From the NCBI GenBank assembly GCA_018366495.1, contig JAGZHZ010000009.1:39510-103509 (forward strand): DNA of 64,000 nt. Reading direction: 5' to 3'. This DNA comes from Clostridiales bacterium. Its GTDB lineage: Bacteria; Bacillota; Clostridia; Lachnospirales; Lachnospiraceae. The notes under the pieces are model-generated. The model was not told the origin of the DNA and did not search any database. It saw only the letters and a list, made by a program, of their open reading frames with translations. Positions 52,162 to 61,311 of this stretch are shown here, piece after piece. A program made the position numbers and the translations under genes. Positions within the stretch are counted from its first letter, which is position 1, and each line of letters begins with the position of its first letter.

Positions 52162-53313
52162 ATGAATGATAAAATAAGGGCACCTATAGTCTGGTTTGGA
52201 ATATTTATGGCTTTGATGTTATTTCAAACATCATATATGAGGTTAGGGACAATAACTGCTTTTAGTACATTAGCTATGACAATTTTTGCTGCTTTTATAG
52301 GAAGATATACTTCATTGAAAAGTTTTTATTTTCCAGTGGAAAGTAAATGTATATTGATATTTTTTCTTTTATCTAGCATTGTTACTATGTTTTCAGATTA
52401 TATTCCTAGTTATTTTGAAAGATATACGGCTCAAATACTTTTATTTTTAGTACTTGCAACATTAACATTAAATTATAAAGAGGTTGAATTCCTTAGAACA
52501 GTGTTTATTATTGCTACAGTTATATATGCAGCAATGACTATATATTCATGCATACAAGTTGGGAGTGCTAGATATATCCATTCAGCTATTTTGCTTTTTA
52601 ATACAAAAATTGATCCCAACTTTATTGGAATTCCGTTTGTTGCTGCATCGAGTCTTGTACTAGATAATATTTTAAATAAGAAAAGAAAAATAATTAATCT
52701 AGTATTGTATTTAGTTATAGTTATTGCAATTGTTTATACTGCATCTAAAAGTAATTTTATATGTTTGGCTGTATCAAATATATTAGTTTTATTTAATTTT
52801 ATTCACAAACGAAATATAAAATTAGGTCTACGTATATTAGGGTTGATGTTATTTTTGGTGATAGTCATTTACGGTATAAGATTTATTTCGATAGAATATG
52901 CTGATCAGTGGGCAAGAATGAGTAGCTTTGGAGAAAATGGTGACAACGGGCGATATGCGCTCTGGGAACGAGCTTTTTCTGTATTTTGGGATTCACCGTT
53001 ATTTGGAAATGGATTGGGTCATATGGTGTCATCTTATGGAAAAGCAACTCATAATACATATCTTCAGGTGCTTTGTGAAACAGGAATAATAGGTAGTTTG
53101 CTTTTTCTATCTGCTATTTTTATTATTCTAAAGAAGTTGAGAAATTGTAACAATGTGTATTTTATTTTATTTTTATGTATGTTACTTCAAGTAGCATTTT
53201 TGGATGCCTTAGACAACAGATGTTTTTGGGTTGTAATATGTTGGATGAATTTACTACCAAATATGAAGGAGGTACCGAATGATGAACGTTATAAAGAAAG
53301 TTATATACAATAA
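52162..53313 (+). CDS. O-antigen ligase/polymerase family membrane protein (Wzy-like)
   Basis: 383 residues, about ten to twelve membrane segments. Toward the C-terminus is the Wzy_C-type loop with SPLFGNGLGHMVS and THNTYLQVLCETGIIGSLLF, typical of polymerases and ligases that act on undecaprenyl-linked glycans outside the membrane. Together with the flippase at 54429 this points to a Wzx/Wzy route. It overlaps the next gene by 35 bases in another frame. Only one such protein is present, so polymerase is the better reading than ligase. Confidence 0.88.
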   Translation: MNDKIRAPIVWFGIFMALMLFQTSYMRLGTITAFSTLAMTIFAAFIGRYTSLKSFYFPVESKCILIFFLLSSIVTMFSDYIPSYFERYTAQILLFLVLATLTLNYKEVEFLRTVFIIATVIYAAMTIYSCIQVGSARYIHSAILLFNTKIDPNFIGIPFVAASSLVLDNILNKKRKIINLVLYLVIVIAIVYTASKSNFICLAVSNILVLFNFIHKRNIKLGLRILGLMLFLVIVIYGIRFISIEYADQWARMSSFGENGDNGRYALWERAFSVFWDSPLFGNGLGHMVSSYGKATHNTYLQVLCETGIIGSLLFLSAIFIILKKLRNCNNVYFILFLCMLLQVAFLDALDNRCFWVVICWMNLLPNMKEVPNDERYKESYIQ

Positions 53314-53830
53314 ACTTCAAAATTCTAGAAAAAAATCACTTATAGCATGTGGGGAAAATGTAAGAATAGCTTCAAAATGTAAAATACAAGGAAATATTGA
53401 ACTTGGAAATAATATAGTCATTGGCGAAGGGGCAAGGTTAGTGTCTACAATTGCATCAATAAAGATACATGATTATGTTGTTTTTGGTCCTAACGTAACT
53501 ATATACACGGGTGATCATCCTACGAACATTGTTGGAAAACATATTATAGAAATAACCGATGATGAAAAATATCGGGAGGGGGCAAGCCTATATGATAAAG
53601 ATGTCACCATTGAGGCAGGATGTTGGATTGGTACCGGTGCTATTATTTTAAAAGGTGTTACGATAGGGCGTGGTAGTGTTATTGGCGCTGGCGCAGTTGT
53701 AGCAAAAAATGTACCAGCGTATTCCGTATATGTTGGAGTACCTTCGGCTAAATGTATACCACGCTTTACTGATAGTGAAATAAGAGAACATGAAAATATA
53801 CTAAGGGAAAGACATATTCCTATTCAGTAA
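53279..53830 (+). CDS. Hexapeptide-repeat acetyltransferase
   Basis: 183 residues. Left-handed beta-helix: NVRIASKCKIQGNIELGNNI, VFGPNVTIYTGDHPT (with the likely catalytic His), GCWIGTGAIILKGVTIGRGS and SVYVGVPSAKCI. Transfers an acyl group to a sugar in the repeat unit. The ATG at 53279 has GGAGG 6 bases before it; ATG 53282 is equally possible. Coupled to the polymerase gene by overlap. Confidence 0.88.
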   Translation: MMNVIKKVIYNKLQNSRKKSLIACGENVRIASKCKIQGNIELGNNIVIGEGARLVSTIASIKIHDYVVFGPNVTIYTGDHPTNIVGKHIIEITDDEKYREGASLYDKDVTIEAGCWIGTGAIILKGVTIGRGSVIGAGAVVAKNVPAYSVYVGVPSAKCIPRFTDSEIREHENILRERHIPIQ

Positions 53831-53842
53831 GGAGTTTGATCT

Positions 53843-54418
53843 ATGATAAAAGGATTTCTAAAAAAATTTGTCATATATAATAAGGAAAGAAAGATTAGAA
53901 AAAAGGCTATTATAGGTGAAAATATACAATTTGCAACTAGCTCAGGCATAGTGAATACAGGAGCACGTGAAAATGTTGTAATTGGAAATCATGGATGTTG
54001 TTTTGGAAATTTTCAGGCTTTATGTAATGGAGAAATAAAGATTGGTAATAATATATATATAGGATCAGGTACATACATTCAATCTAAAGAAAAGATTATA
54101 ATAGGAGATAATGTAATAATATCTAATAATGTTTTAATTTGTGACAATAATAATCATCCAACTAGTCCTGAAAAACGATTATTACTTTCTAAATGTGAAA
54201 ATTATATAACTGATGAACTTTGGAGTTGGAAGTATGCTAGCAGTAAACCGATAGTGATAAAAGATAATGTATGGATAGGAAAAAATGCAGTCATAATGAA
54301 AGGTGTAACAATCGGAAAAGGTGCTATAGTTGGATTGGGTTCTATTGTAACACATAATGTTCCGGAATATTGTGTTGTTGCAGGAAATCCTGCTACAGTA
54401 GTTAAGAAACTTAAATAG
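53843..54418 (+). CDS. Hexapeptide-repeat acetyltransferase
   Basis: 191 residues. Same fold as the preceding gene but a different sequence: REKVVIGN-like repeats (ENVVIGNHGCCFGNFQALCN), IGDNVIISNNVLICDNNNHP with the likely active-site His, and VWIGKNAVIMKGVTIGKGAI, then VVAGNPATVVKKL. CysE/WcaF-type sugar acetyltransferase. 12 bases after its neighbour, followed by the flippase after 10 bases. Confidence 0.88.
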   Translation: MIKGFLKKFVIYNKERKIRKKAIIGENIQFATSSGIVNTGARENVVIGNHGCCFGNFQALCNGEIKIGNNIYIGSGTYIQSKEKIIIGDNVIISNNVLICDNNNHPTSPEKRLLLSKCENYITDELWSWKYASSKPIVIKDNVWIGKNAVIMKGVTIGKGAIVGLGSIVTHNVPEYCVVAGNPATVVKKLK

Positions 54419-54428
54419 GGAGAAAATC

Positions 54429-55910
54429 ATGAAAAAGATTAGCATGAAGGGAGCAGCATGGGATTCAGTCTTTCTTACAGTTGTTAAGTTTATAACAATT
54501 TTTACAGCAATACTTCAAACAAAAGTATTATCAATAGGGCTTTCATTAACTGATTATGGTACATATTCACAAGCTAATATAGTTGTATCAATTTCTGTTT
54601 CAATTCTTTTACTTGGACTGGGGGATGCAATTAATTATTTCTTTAATGATAGTTCTGGAAAATATTCTAAGGAACAACGAATTCAACTTGTAAATACAAT
54701 TTATATGATAGAATTGATTGCAGGAATTGTACTGGTTTGTATTGTACTTTTTGCGCGTGATTTAATTGCACAATATTTTTCAAATGAAGCTTTAAAAATT
54801 GTTGTTGTAATTATCTCCATAAAGCCAATGTTAGATAATATGATATATTTTTATCAAATATTATTTGTTTCTACAGGAAAGGCAAAAGTTATTGCAATTA
54901 GAAATCTGATTGTATCTATTTTAAAGGTTATTTCTATCTTTATAGCGGTTCATATATTTAAAAGTGTTATTGCCATATATATATCACTGATTTTTTTAGA
55001 TATATTGCAATTGATTTTTTTTGCATTTCTTTTTTCAAAAAAAGAATTTATTATTTCACCAATTCAGTGTAATTTTAGGTTTGTAAAGGAGATTATGAAA
55101 TATGGATTTCCAATGGGGATATTTGCACTAACTAATACACTAACACGGGATATAGATAAACTTATTATTGGTTACATGTCTGACACGGAAACAGTAGCAA
55201 TCTATTCTAATTGTTCAAAGGTGCTACCATTTGATATAATTGTGGTGTCATTTGCTACAGTATTAATTCCTTATATAATGAAATATATTTCGCAAAATCA
55301 GTTAGAAAACTCTATTTTATTATTCAAAAATTATTTGAAAATCGGATATTATACAGTATGGACTTTTGGTGCAGCAGTATTAGTTGTTACAAAGCAAGCA
55401 ATTTGTTTTTTGTATTCATCCGAATATCTTGTAGGTGAGCCAATTTTTATTCTTTATGTTGTGGATAGTATGATCAAGTTTGCCAGTATGCATTTGATAT
55501 TGACTGCTAGTGGAAAAGCTAAATTATTAATGAAGTATTCAGCTGTCTCTTTGGGGGCAAATACGATTTTGAATATTATTTTCTTTAAAATCTTTGGAAC
55601 TGTTGGTCCTGCAATATCAACATTAGTGGTAACTACTGTATATACAGTATCTATTTTAAATAAATCGACTTCAATTTTAAAAGCAAAATGGAAGGATATA
55701 GTTGATATAAAAGATGTTCTATCCTTTGTCTTTGGACTTGCAATGATGGCAGCAGCTTTCTATATGATTAATAAAGTACTTTTGTTGCTTAAATTAAATC
55801 AATATATTGCAATGATATTAGTCATGGGAGGATTTGCTATTGTTATTGTATTAATTTATCGAAAAAGGATATGTAATATTTTAAAGTCAATTAATTCATT
55901 AAAATTATAA
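54429..55910 (+). CDS. Polysaccharide flippase (Wzx/PST family)
   Basis: 493 residues, twelve to fourteen membrane segments of the oligosaccharide flippase superfamily: MKKISMKGAAWDSVFLTVVK, LGLGDAINYFFND, MKYGFPMGIFALTNTLTRDI, DKLIIGYM and a long hydrophobic C-terminus. It moves the undecaprenyl-linked repeat unit to the outer face, where the Wzy-like polymerase at 52162 joins units. Ends just before a hairpin at the start of the epimerase gene. Confidence 0.92.
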   Translation: MKKISMKGAAWDSVFLTVVKFITIFTAILQTKVLSIGLSLTDYGTYSQANIVVSISVSILLLGLGDAINYFFNDSSGKYSKEQRIQLVNTIYMIELIAGIVLVCIVLFARDLIAQYFSNEALKIVVVIISIKPMLDNMIYFYQILFVSTGKAKVIAIRNLIVSILKVISIFIAVHIFKSVIAIYISLIFLDILQLIFFAFLFSKKEFIISPIQCNFRFVKEIMKYGFPMGIFALTNTLTRDIDKLIIGYMSDTETVAIYSNCSKVLPFDIIVVSFATVLIPYIMKYISQNQLENSILLFKNYLKIGYYTVWTFGAAVLVVTKQAICFLYSSEYLVGEPIFILYVVDSMIKFASMHLILTASGKAKLLMKYSAVSLGANTILNIIFFKIFGTVGPAISTLVVTTVYTVSILNKSTSILKAKWKDIVDIKDVLSFVFGLAMMAAAFYMINKVLLLLKLNQYIAMILVMGGFAIVIVLIYRKRICNILKSINSLKL

Positions 55911-55922
55911 AAAAAACAGCTT

Positions 55923-55950
55923 CATCCGCTAGAAGGATGTGAAGCGGATG
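55923..55950 (+). promoter_or_regulatory. Hairpin at the ribosome binding site of the epimerase gene
   Basis: CATCCGCT (55923-55930) pairs perfectly with AGCGGATG (55943-55950); the GGAGG site of the next gene begins at the last base. It might tune translation. Confidence 0.5.
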
Positions 55951-55959
55951 GAGGAAAAA

Positions 55960-57048
55960 ATGAAAAATAAGAATGTAACATTGCGAAATAAGACAATTTT
56001 GGTAACTGGTGCAGCAGGTTTTATAGGTTCCAACTTAGTTTTAGAACTATTACGGACTCAATCGTCAGTGAATATCATTGGAATTGATAATATGAATAAT
56101 TACTATGATGTAGCAATTAAAGAGTGGCGATTGCAACAAATAAAAAATATTATGGATGAGCATATAGATTCTAAATGGACCTTTATTAGAGGATCAATTG
56201 CAGATAAAACGATGATAGATAGTATTTTTAAAATATATAAACCATCTATTGTGGTGAATCTTGCGGCACAAGCTGGCGTACGGTATTCTATAACTAATCC
56301 GGATGTATATATAGAATCTAATGTAATTGGATTTTATAATATTCTGGAGGCTTGTAGACATTCTTACGATAATTATGATGGTGGAGTAGAACATCTCGTT
56401 TATGCATCATCCTCATCTGTATATGGTACCAATAAAAAAGTTCCATATAGTACAGATGATAAAGTGGATAATCCAGTATCACTTTATGCAGCTACCAAAA
56501 AATCTAATGAGTTAATGGCACATGCATATTCAAAACTTTATAATATACCATCTACAGGGCTTAGGTTTTTTACGGTTTATGGACCTGCAGGTCGTCCAGA
56601 TATGGCATATTTTGGATTTACTAATAAGTTAAGAAATAATCAAACAATAGAAATTTTTAATTACGGAAACTGTAAGCGAGATTTTACTTATGTGGATGAT
56701 ATTGTAGAAGGTGTAAAGCGTGTAATGCAAACTGCACCAGAACGTAGCACAGGGGCTGATGGATTGCCAATTCCACCGTATGCAATTTATAATATTGGAA
56801 ATAGCCAACCTGAAAATTTGTTGGATTTCGTGCAAATATTACAAGAAGAATTAATACGCGCAGGTGTATTATCGGAAGATTATAATTTTGAAAGTCATAA
56901 AAAATTAGTACCAATGCAGCCCGGAGATGTGCCAATAACCTATGCAGATACGAGTAAATTAGAGTGTGATTTTGGGTTTAAACCAAATACCGATTTGAGG
57001 ACGGGACTAAGGCAGTTTGCTGAATGGTATAAAGAGTTTTATATATAA
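55960..57048 (+). CDS. UDP-glucuronate 4-epimerase-like enzyme (extended SDR)
   Basis: 362 residues. Rossmann motif TILVTGAAGFIGSNLVLEL, FIRGSIAD, NLAAQAGVRYSI, YASSSSVYG, and the catalytic YAATKKSNEL (Tyr-xxx-Lys). AGVRYS and RPDMAYFGF are typical of UDP-glucuronate 4-epimerases (CapI/Gla). It should convert UDP-GlcA, made by the dehydrogenase encoded next, to UDP-GalA. The ATG at 55960 follows GGAGG by 5 bases; earlier in-frame starts overlap that site. Confidence 0.9.
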   Translation: MKNKNVTLRNKTILVTGAAGFIGSNLVLELLRTQSSVNIIGIDNMNNYYDVAIKEWRLQQIKNIMDEHIDSKWTFIRGSIADKTMIDSIFKIYKPSIVVNLAAQAGVRYSITNPDVYIESNVIGFYNILEACRHSYDNYDGGVEHLVYASSSSVYGTNKKVPYSTDDKVDNPVSLYAATKKSNELMAHAYSKLYNIPSTGLRFFTVYGPAGRPDMAYFGFTNKLRNNQTIEIFNYGNCKRDFTYVDDIVEGVKRVMQTAPERSTGADGLPIPPYAIYNIGNSQPENLLDFVQILQEELIRAGVLSEDYNFESHKKLVPMQPGDVPITYADTSKLECDFGFKPNTDLRTGLRQFAEWYKEFYI

Positions 57049-57120
57049 GAAAGTATATAAGGTATTGTCTACACAAAAGAATAAAAAGTAAGACAAGATT
57101 TAAGGAAAGAAGGACATAAA

Positions 57121-58365
57121 ATGGGAAAAAAATATAAAATAGCAGTGGCGGGAACAGGCTATGTAGGTCTTTCGATTGCAACCCTGTTATCACAGCATAA
57201 TGAAGTTGTGGCTGTAGATATTGTACCTGAGAAAGTTAATTTAATTAATAACAGAAAATCACCTATTCAGGACGAGTATATAGAAAAGTATTTACTAGAA
57301 AAAGATTTGAATTTAACTGCCACTTTAGATGCAGAGGAAGCATATAAAGATGCAGATTTTATAGTCATTGCCGCACCGACTAATTATGATAGCAAGAAAA
57401 ATTTTTTTGATACAAGTGCTGTTGAGACAGTGATTAAGTTGGCAATCCAGTATAATCCAGATGCTGTCATGGTCATCAAGTCAACAATTCCAGTAGGTTT
57501 TACAGAAAGTGTGAGAGAAAAATATCACTGTGACAATATTATTTTCAGTCCTGAATTTTTGCGAGAATCTAAGGCGCTATATGATAACCTTTATCCATCT
57601 CGTATTGTTGTTGGCACAGATATTGATAATGCAAGATTAGTAAAGGCTGCAAATATTTTTGCAGAACTTTTACGAGAAGGTGCAATAAAAAAAGAGATTG
57701 ATACATTGATTATGGGGTTTACAGAAGCGGAAGCGGTAAAACTGTTTGCAAATACATATTTAGCACTTAGGGTTTCTTATTTTAATGAGCTTGACACCTA
57801 TGCAGAAATGAAGGGCTTAAATACACAGCAGATAATCAATGGTGTATGTCTTGATCCTCGAATTGGTTCGCATTACAATAACCCATCATTTGGTTACGGT
57901 GGATACTGTTTGCCGAAAGATACAAAACAGCTTCTTGCTAACTATGCAGATGTACCTCAAAATATGATGTCTGCTATCGTAGAGAGTAATAGGACAAGAA
58001 AAGATTTCATTGCAGAGCGTGTGCTGGAACTTGCTGGTGGTTATGAAGCAAATGCAGAATATGATGTGAGTAAGGAAGTTGAAGTAGTGGTTGGGGTTTA
58101 TCGGCTTACCATGAAGTCTAACTCTGATAATTTTCGGCAAAGTTCTATTCAGGGCGTTATGAAGCGTATCAAGGCGAAAGGTGCGACTGTAGTAATTTAT
58201 GAACCTACATTGGAAGATGGCAGTACGTTTTTTGGTAGCAGAGTAGTAAATGATTTAGTAAAGTTTAAAGAGATAAGTCAGGCAATCGTAGCAAATAGAT
58301 ACGATAGTTGTTTGGATGATGTGCGAAAAAAAGTCTATACAAGAGATATCTTCTGTAGAGATTAA
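57121..58365 (+). CDS. ugd: UDP-glucose 6-dehydrogenase
   Basis: 414 residues. AVAGTGYVGLSIATLLSQHN is the NAD-binding motif, then VIAAPTNYD, IKSTIPVGFT, SPEFLRESKALYDN, and the active-site Cys263 in GYGGYCLPKDTKQL. It oxidises UDP-glucose to UDP-glucuronate with two NAD+. The short spacing of helices and the PTNYD motif fit the bacterial UGD group rather than WecC. The product is the substrate of the epimerase just upstream. AAAGAAGGAC precedes the ATG. Confidence 0.94.
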   Translation: MGKKYKIAVAGTGYVGLSIATLLSQHNEVVAVDIVPEKVNLINNRKSPIQDEYIEKYLLEKDLNLTATLDAEEAYKDADFIVIAAPTNYDSKKNFFDTSAVETVIKLAIQYNPDAVMVIKSTIPVGFTESVREKYHCDNIIFSPEFLRESKALYDNLYPSRIVVGTDIDNARLVKAANIFAELLREGAIKKEIDTLIMGFTEAEAVKLFANTYLALRVSYFNELDTYAEMKGLNTQQIINGVCLDPRIGSHYNNPSFGYGGYCLPKDTKQLLANYADVPQNMMSAIVESNRTRKDFIAERVLELAGGYEANAEYDVSKEVEVVVGVYRLTMKSNSDNFRQSSIQGVMKRIKAKGATVVIYEPTLEDGSTFFGSRVVNDLVKFKEISQAIVANRYDSCLDDVRKKVYTRDIFCRD

Positions 58366-58433
58366 AAAGTCTAATAAATAATTAGAAAATATTATGGGAA
58401 GAGAGACTTGTTTTTGATAGATAGTGAATTATT

Positions 58434-58483
58434 CCAAGTAATAAAGGGATGAAAAAATTTTGTATTTGAACCGTATTACTTGG
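58434..58483 (+). repeat. 10-base inverted repeat before capE
   Basis: CCAAGTAATA (58434-58443) is inverted at 58474-58483 around a 30-base loop. The 150-base gap may hold an internal regulatory point; no clear promoter seen. Confidence 0.5.
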
Positions 58484-58515
58484 CGGTTATGAATAATATA
58501 GGGAGACTACAAAAA

Positions 58516-59571
58516 ATGAGTACATTTAAAAATAAAATATTATTAATCACCGGAGGAACAGGTTCCTTCGGAAACGCAGTTCTAAACCGTTTTCTCGATA
58601 CAGATATCAAAGAGATTCGTATTTTTTCACGAGATGAAAAGAAACAAGATGATATGCGCCATGAGTTTCAGGCGAAAATGCCAGAGGTAGCAGACAAGAT
58701 TAAATTCTATATCGGTGATGTGCGCGATATTGCATCGGTAAGAAATGCTATGCATGATGTAGATTATATCTTTCATGCAGCGGCTTTAAAACAGGTTCCA
58801 TCCTGTGAGTTTTTCCCGATTGAAGCAGTAAAAACCAATGTTTTGGGTACAGAGAATGTTTTAACTGCAGCCATTGATGCAGGTGTTAAAAATATTGTTT
58901 GCTTATCAACAGATAAAGCAGCTTATCCAGTAAATGCCATGGGGACAAGTAAAGCAATGATGGAAAAGGTAATTGTTGCTAAATCGAGAACAGTAAAACC
59001 GGAGGAATCAAAGATTTGTTGTACACGTTATGGTAATGTATTGTGTTCCAGAGGTTCTGTTGTTCCACTTTGGATTGATCAAATTAAAGCCGGTAATCCG
59101 ATTACAATTACAGAGCCATCAATGACAAGATTTATTATGAGTCTGGATGAAGCCGTTGATCTTGTGTTGTTTGCGTTTGAGAATGGGATAAGCGGCGATA
59201 TTCTTGTTCAGAAAGCACCGGCATGTACGATTGAAGTTCTTGCAAAAGCAGTGACAGAATTATTTGCACCGGGACATGAAATCAGGGTCATCGGTATTCG
59301 TCATGGCGAGAAAATGTATGAAACCCTTCTTACCAATGAGGAATGTGCAAATGCTGTGGATATGGGGAATTTCTACTGTGTTCCATGTGATAAGCGTGAT
59401 CTGAATTATGATAAATACTTTAAGGAGGGAGATACAGAGCGTAACAAACTAACTGAGTTTAACTCCAGTAACACAGAGTTGTTAAATGTAGAGCAGGTAA
59501 AAGAAAAGTTACTGTCTCTTGCGTATGTTCGTGAAGAATTAGAGGCATGGAAAAAGGAACAGGCAAAGTAG
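58516..59571 (+). CDS. capE: UDP-GlcNAc 4,6-dehydratase (5-inverting), CapE/FnlA-like
   Basis: 351 residues, close to CapE (about 340). ILLITGGTGSFGNAVLNRFL, then EIRIFSRDEKKQDDMRHEF, FHAAALKQVPSCEFFPIEA, STDKAAYPVNAMGTSKAMME (active-site Met-xxx-Lys as in CapE), and RYGNVLCSRGSVVPLW. It takes the first step from UDP-GlcNAc to UDP-N-acetyl-L-fucosamine. The next genes encode the remaining two enzymes. The ATG at 58516 is preferred over one at 58480 because GGGAG sits 10 bases upstream and the family starts here. Confidence 0.93.
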   Translation: MSTFKNKILLITGGTGSFGNAVLNRFLDTDIKEIRIFSRDEKKQDDMRHEFQAKMPEVADKIKFYIGDVRDIASVRNAMHDVDYIFHAAALKQVPSCEFFPIEAVKTNVLGTENVLTAAIDAGVKNIVCLSTDKAAYPVNAMGTSKAMMEKVIVAKSRTVKPEESKICCTRYGNVLCSRGSVVPLWIDQIKAGNPITITEPSMTRFIMSLDEAVDLVLFAFENGISGDILVQKAPACTIEVLAKAVTELFAPGHEIRVIGIRHGEKMYETLLTNEECANAVDMGNFYCVPCDKRDLNYDKYFKEGDTERNKLTEFNSSNTELLNVEQVKEKLLSLAYVREELEAWKKEQAK

Positions 59572-59584
59572 CAGGAGGCATATA

Positions 59585-60793
59585 ATGAAAATTTTAGTGA
59601 CAGGAGCAAAGGGGTTTGTTGGAAAGAATCTGGTATGTAACCTTTATAATATCAAAGAGGGAAAAAACCGCACAAGACAGTTGCAGATAGAAGAAATTTT
59701 TGAATATGATATTGATTCTACATTAGAAGAATTAGATACATACTGTAGAGAATGTGATTTTGTATTCAATTTAGCTGGAGTGAATCGTCCAAAAGATCAG
59801 GCTGAGTTTATGGAAGGCAATTTTGGATTTGCATCTACGTTATTAGAAATTCTAAAAAAATATAAGAATAATTGTCCAGTCATGTTATCAAGTTCTATTC
59901 AGGCAACTTTAATTGGTCGTTATGGCACATCTGATTATGGCAAGAGTAAATTAGCTGGAGAAAAATTATTTTTTGATTACGGAAAAGAAACAGGCGCTAA
60001 GGTATTGGTATATCGTTTTCCAAATCTGTTTGGAAAATGGTGCAGACCAAATTATAATAGTGCAGTAGCAACTTTTTGCAATAATATTGCAAATGACCTT
60101 GATATTATAGTAAATGATAGAAACACAAAATTGGAGTTACTATATATTGATGATCTTGTAGAAGAAATGCTAGATGCTTTGGAAGGAAAAGAACATCATT
60201 GCGAATTTGATGGAGTAGAAACTGTGTTAAAAGAGAATGGAAGATACTGTGCAGCGCCGATTTCACATCATGCCACATTAGGTGAGATCGTAGACTTATT
60301 GGAAAGTTTTAAGAAACAGTCGAAAACACTTGTAGTACCAGAGATTCCTTATAATTCTTTTGCTAAGAAGCTGTATTCTACCTATCTTTCTTATTTACCA
60401 AAAGAAAAGGTTAGCTTCCCACTAAAAATGAATGTAGATGCGAGAGGAAGCTTTACAGAACTTTTACGTTCTGAAAAAGTTGGACAGGTTTCGGTAAATA
60501 TAAGCAAACCGGGAATTACAAAAGGCGAACATTGGCATAATACAAAATGGGAATTTTTTATCGTTGTTTCCGGACATGGCCTCATTCAGGAAAGAAAGAT
60601 CGGAACGGACGAAGTGATTGAATTTGAAGTTTCTGGAGACAAAATTGAGGCAATTCATATGTTGCCAGGTTATACACATAACATTATTAATCTTTCAAAA
60701 ACAGAAAATCTTGTAACAGTGATGTGGGCAAATGAAAGTTTTGATCCAGAACATCCAGATACATTTTTTGAGAAGGTAATATCATGCGATTGA
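59585..60793 (+). CDS. capF: CapF-like bifunctional epimerase/reductase with C-terminal cupin
   Basis: 402 residues. N-terminal SDR domain (MKILVTGAKGFVGKNLVCNL; FNLAGVNRPKDQAEF; YGKSKLAGEKLFFDYG) to about residue 260, then a cupin (about 285-400) with metal-binding-type His residues in GEHWHNTKWEFFIVVSGHG and PGYTHNIINL. This two-domain build is specific to CapF/FnlB, which epimerises and reduces the CapE product. It lies 13 bases after capE and overlaps the next gene by 10. Confidence 0.94.
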   Translation: MKILVTGAKGFVGKNLVCNLYNIKEGKNRTRQLQIEEIFEYDIDSTLEELDTYCRECDFVFNLAGVNRPKDQAEFMEGNFGFASTLLEILKKYKNNCPVMLSSSIQATLIGRYGTSDYGKSKLAGEKLFFDYGKETGAKVLVYRFPNLFGKWCRPNYNSAVATFCNNIANDLDIIVNDRNTKLELLYIDDLVEEMLDALEGKEHHCEFDGVETVLKENGRYCAAPISHHATLGEIVDLLESFKKQSKTLVVPEIPYNSFAKKLYSTYLSYLPKEKVSFPLKMNVDARGSFTELLRSEKVGQVSVNISKPGITKGEHWHNTKWEFFIVVSGHGLIQERKIGTDEVIEFEVSGDKIEAIHMLPGYTHNIINLSKTENLVTVMWANESFDPEHPDTFFEKVISCD

Positions 60794-61293
60794 TTATATT
60801 AGGTGCCGGCGGGCATGGCCAGGTTGTAGCAGATATTGCAAGGCAAATTAAAAGATATGAACAAGTACAGTTTTTGGACGACTGTGCAGAAGGTGTGGAG
60901 ATAGTTGGAAAGTGCGATGATTATCTCGAGTTTAAGAATGAAAATACAGAAATGTACCCTGCATTTGGAAATAATGAAGTACGTATCCAGTGGGAAAATA
61001 AGATGATAAAATCTGGGATTAAGCTTGCAAAAATGATTCATCCTCTGGCATATGTCAGTCCACAGGCAGAAATTGCAAATGGTTGCGTGGTTATGCCATA
61101 TGCGATTGTAAATACTGGCACAAAGATCAAAAAAGCATGTATTATTAACATTGGTTCGATAATTGACCATGATTGTATATTGGAGGAAGGATGTCATCTT
61201 GCCCCGGGAGCAATTGTAAAAGGGGAAAATCATCTTCCAAAAGGAACGAAGGTAGATTCGGGAGAAGTGATACCATTACAGTTTTATAAATAA
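60784..61293 (+). CDS. NeuD/PglD-like sugar acetyltransferase
   Basis: 169 residues. The N-terminal fold MRLIILGAGGHGQVVADIAR binds the UDP-sugar in PglD, and the following beta-helix has IIDHDCILEEGCHLAPGA with the likely catalytic His. The C-terminus lacks the usual SVxVGVPAKVIK end (PKGTKVDSGEVIPLQFYK), so it is a little short. It could acetylate the 4-amino sugar made by the dehydratase and aminotransferase at 40930 and 43295, which would complete a diacetamido sugar pathway. Its position between capF and capG is not part of the L-FucNAc route in S. aureus. Confidence 0.85.
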   Translation: MRLIILGAGGHGQVVADIARQIKRYEQVQFLDDCAEGVEIVGKCDDYLEFKNENTEMYPAFGNNEVRIQWENKMIKSGIKLAKMIHPLAYVSPQAEIANGCVVMPYAIVNTGTKIKKACIINIGSIIDHDCILEEGCHLAPGAIVKGENHLPKGTKVDSGEVIPLQFYK

Positions 61294-61311
61294 TAGTGAA
61301 AGGAAGAAACG

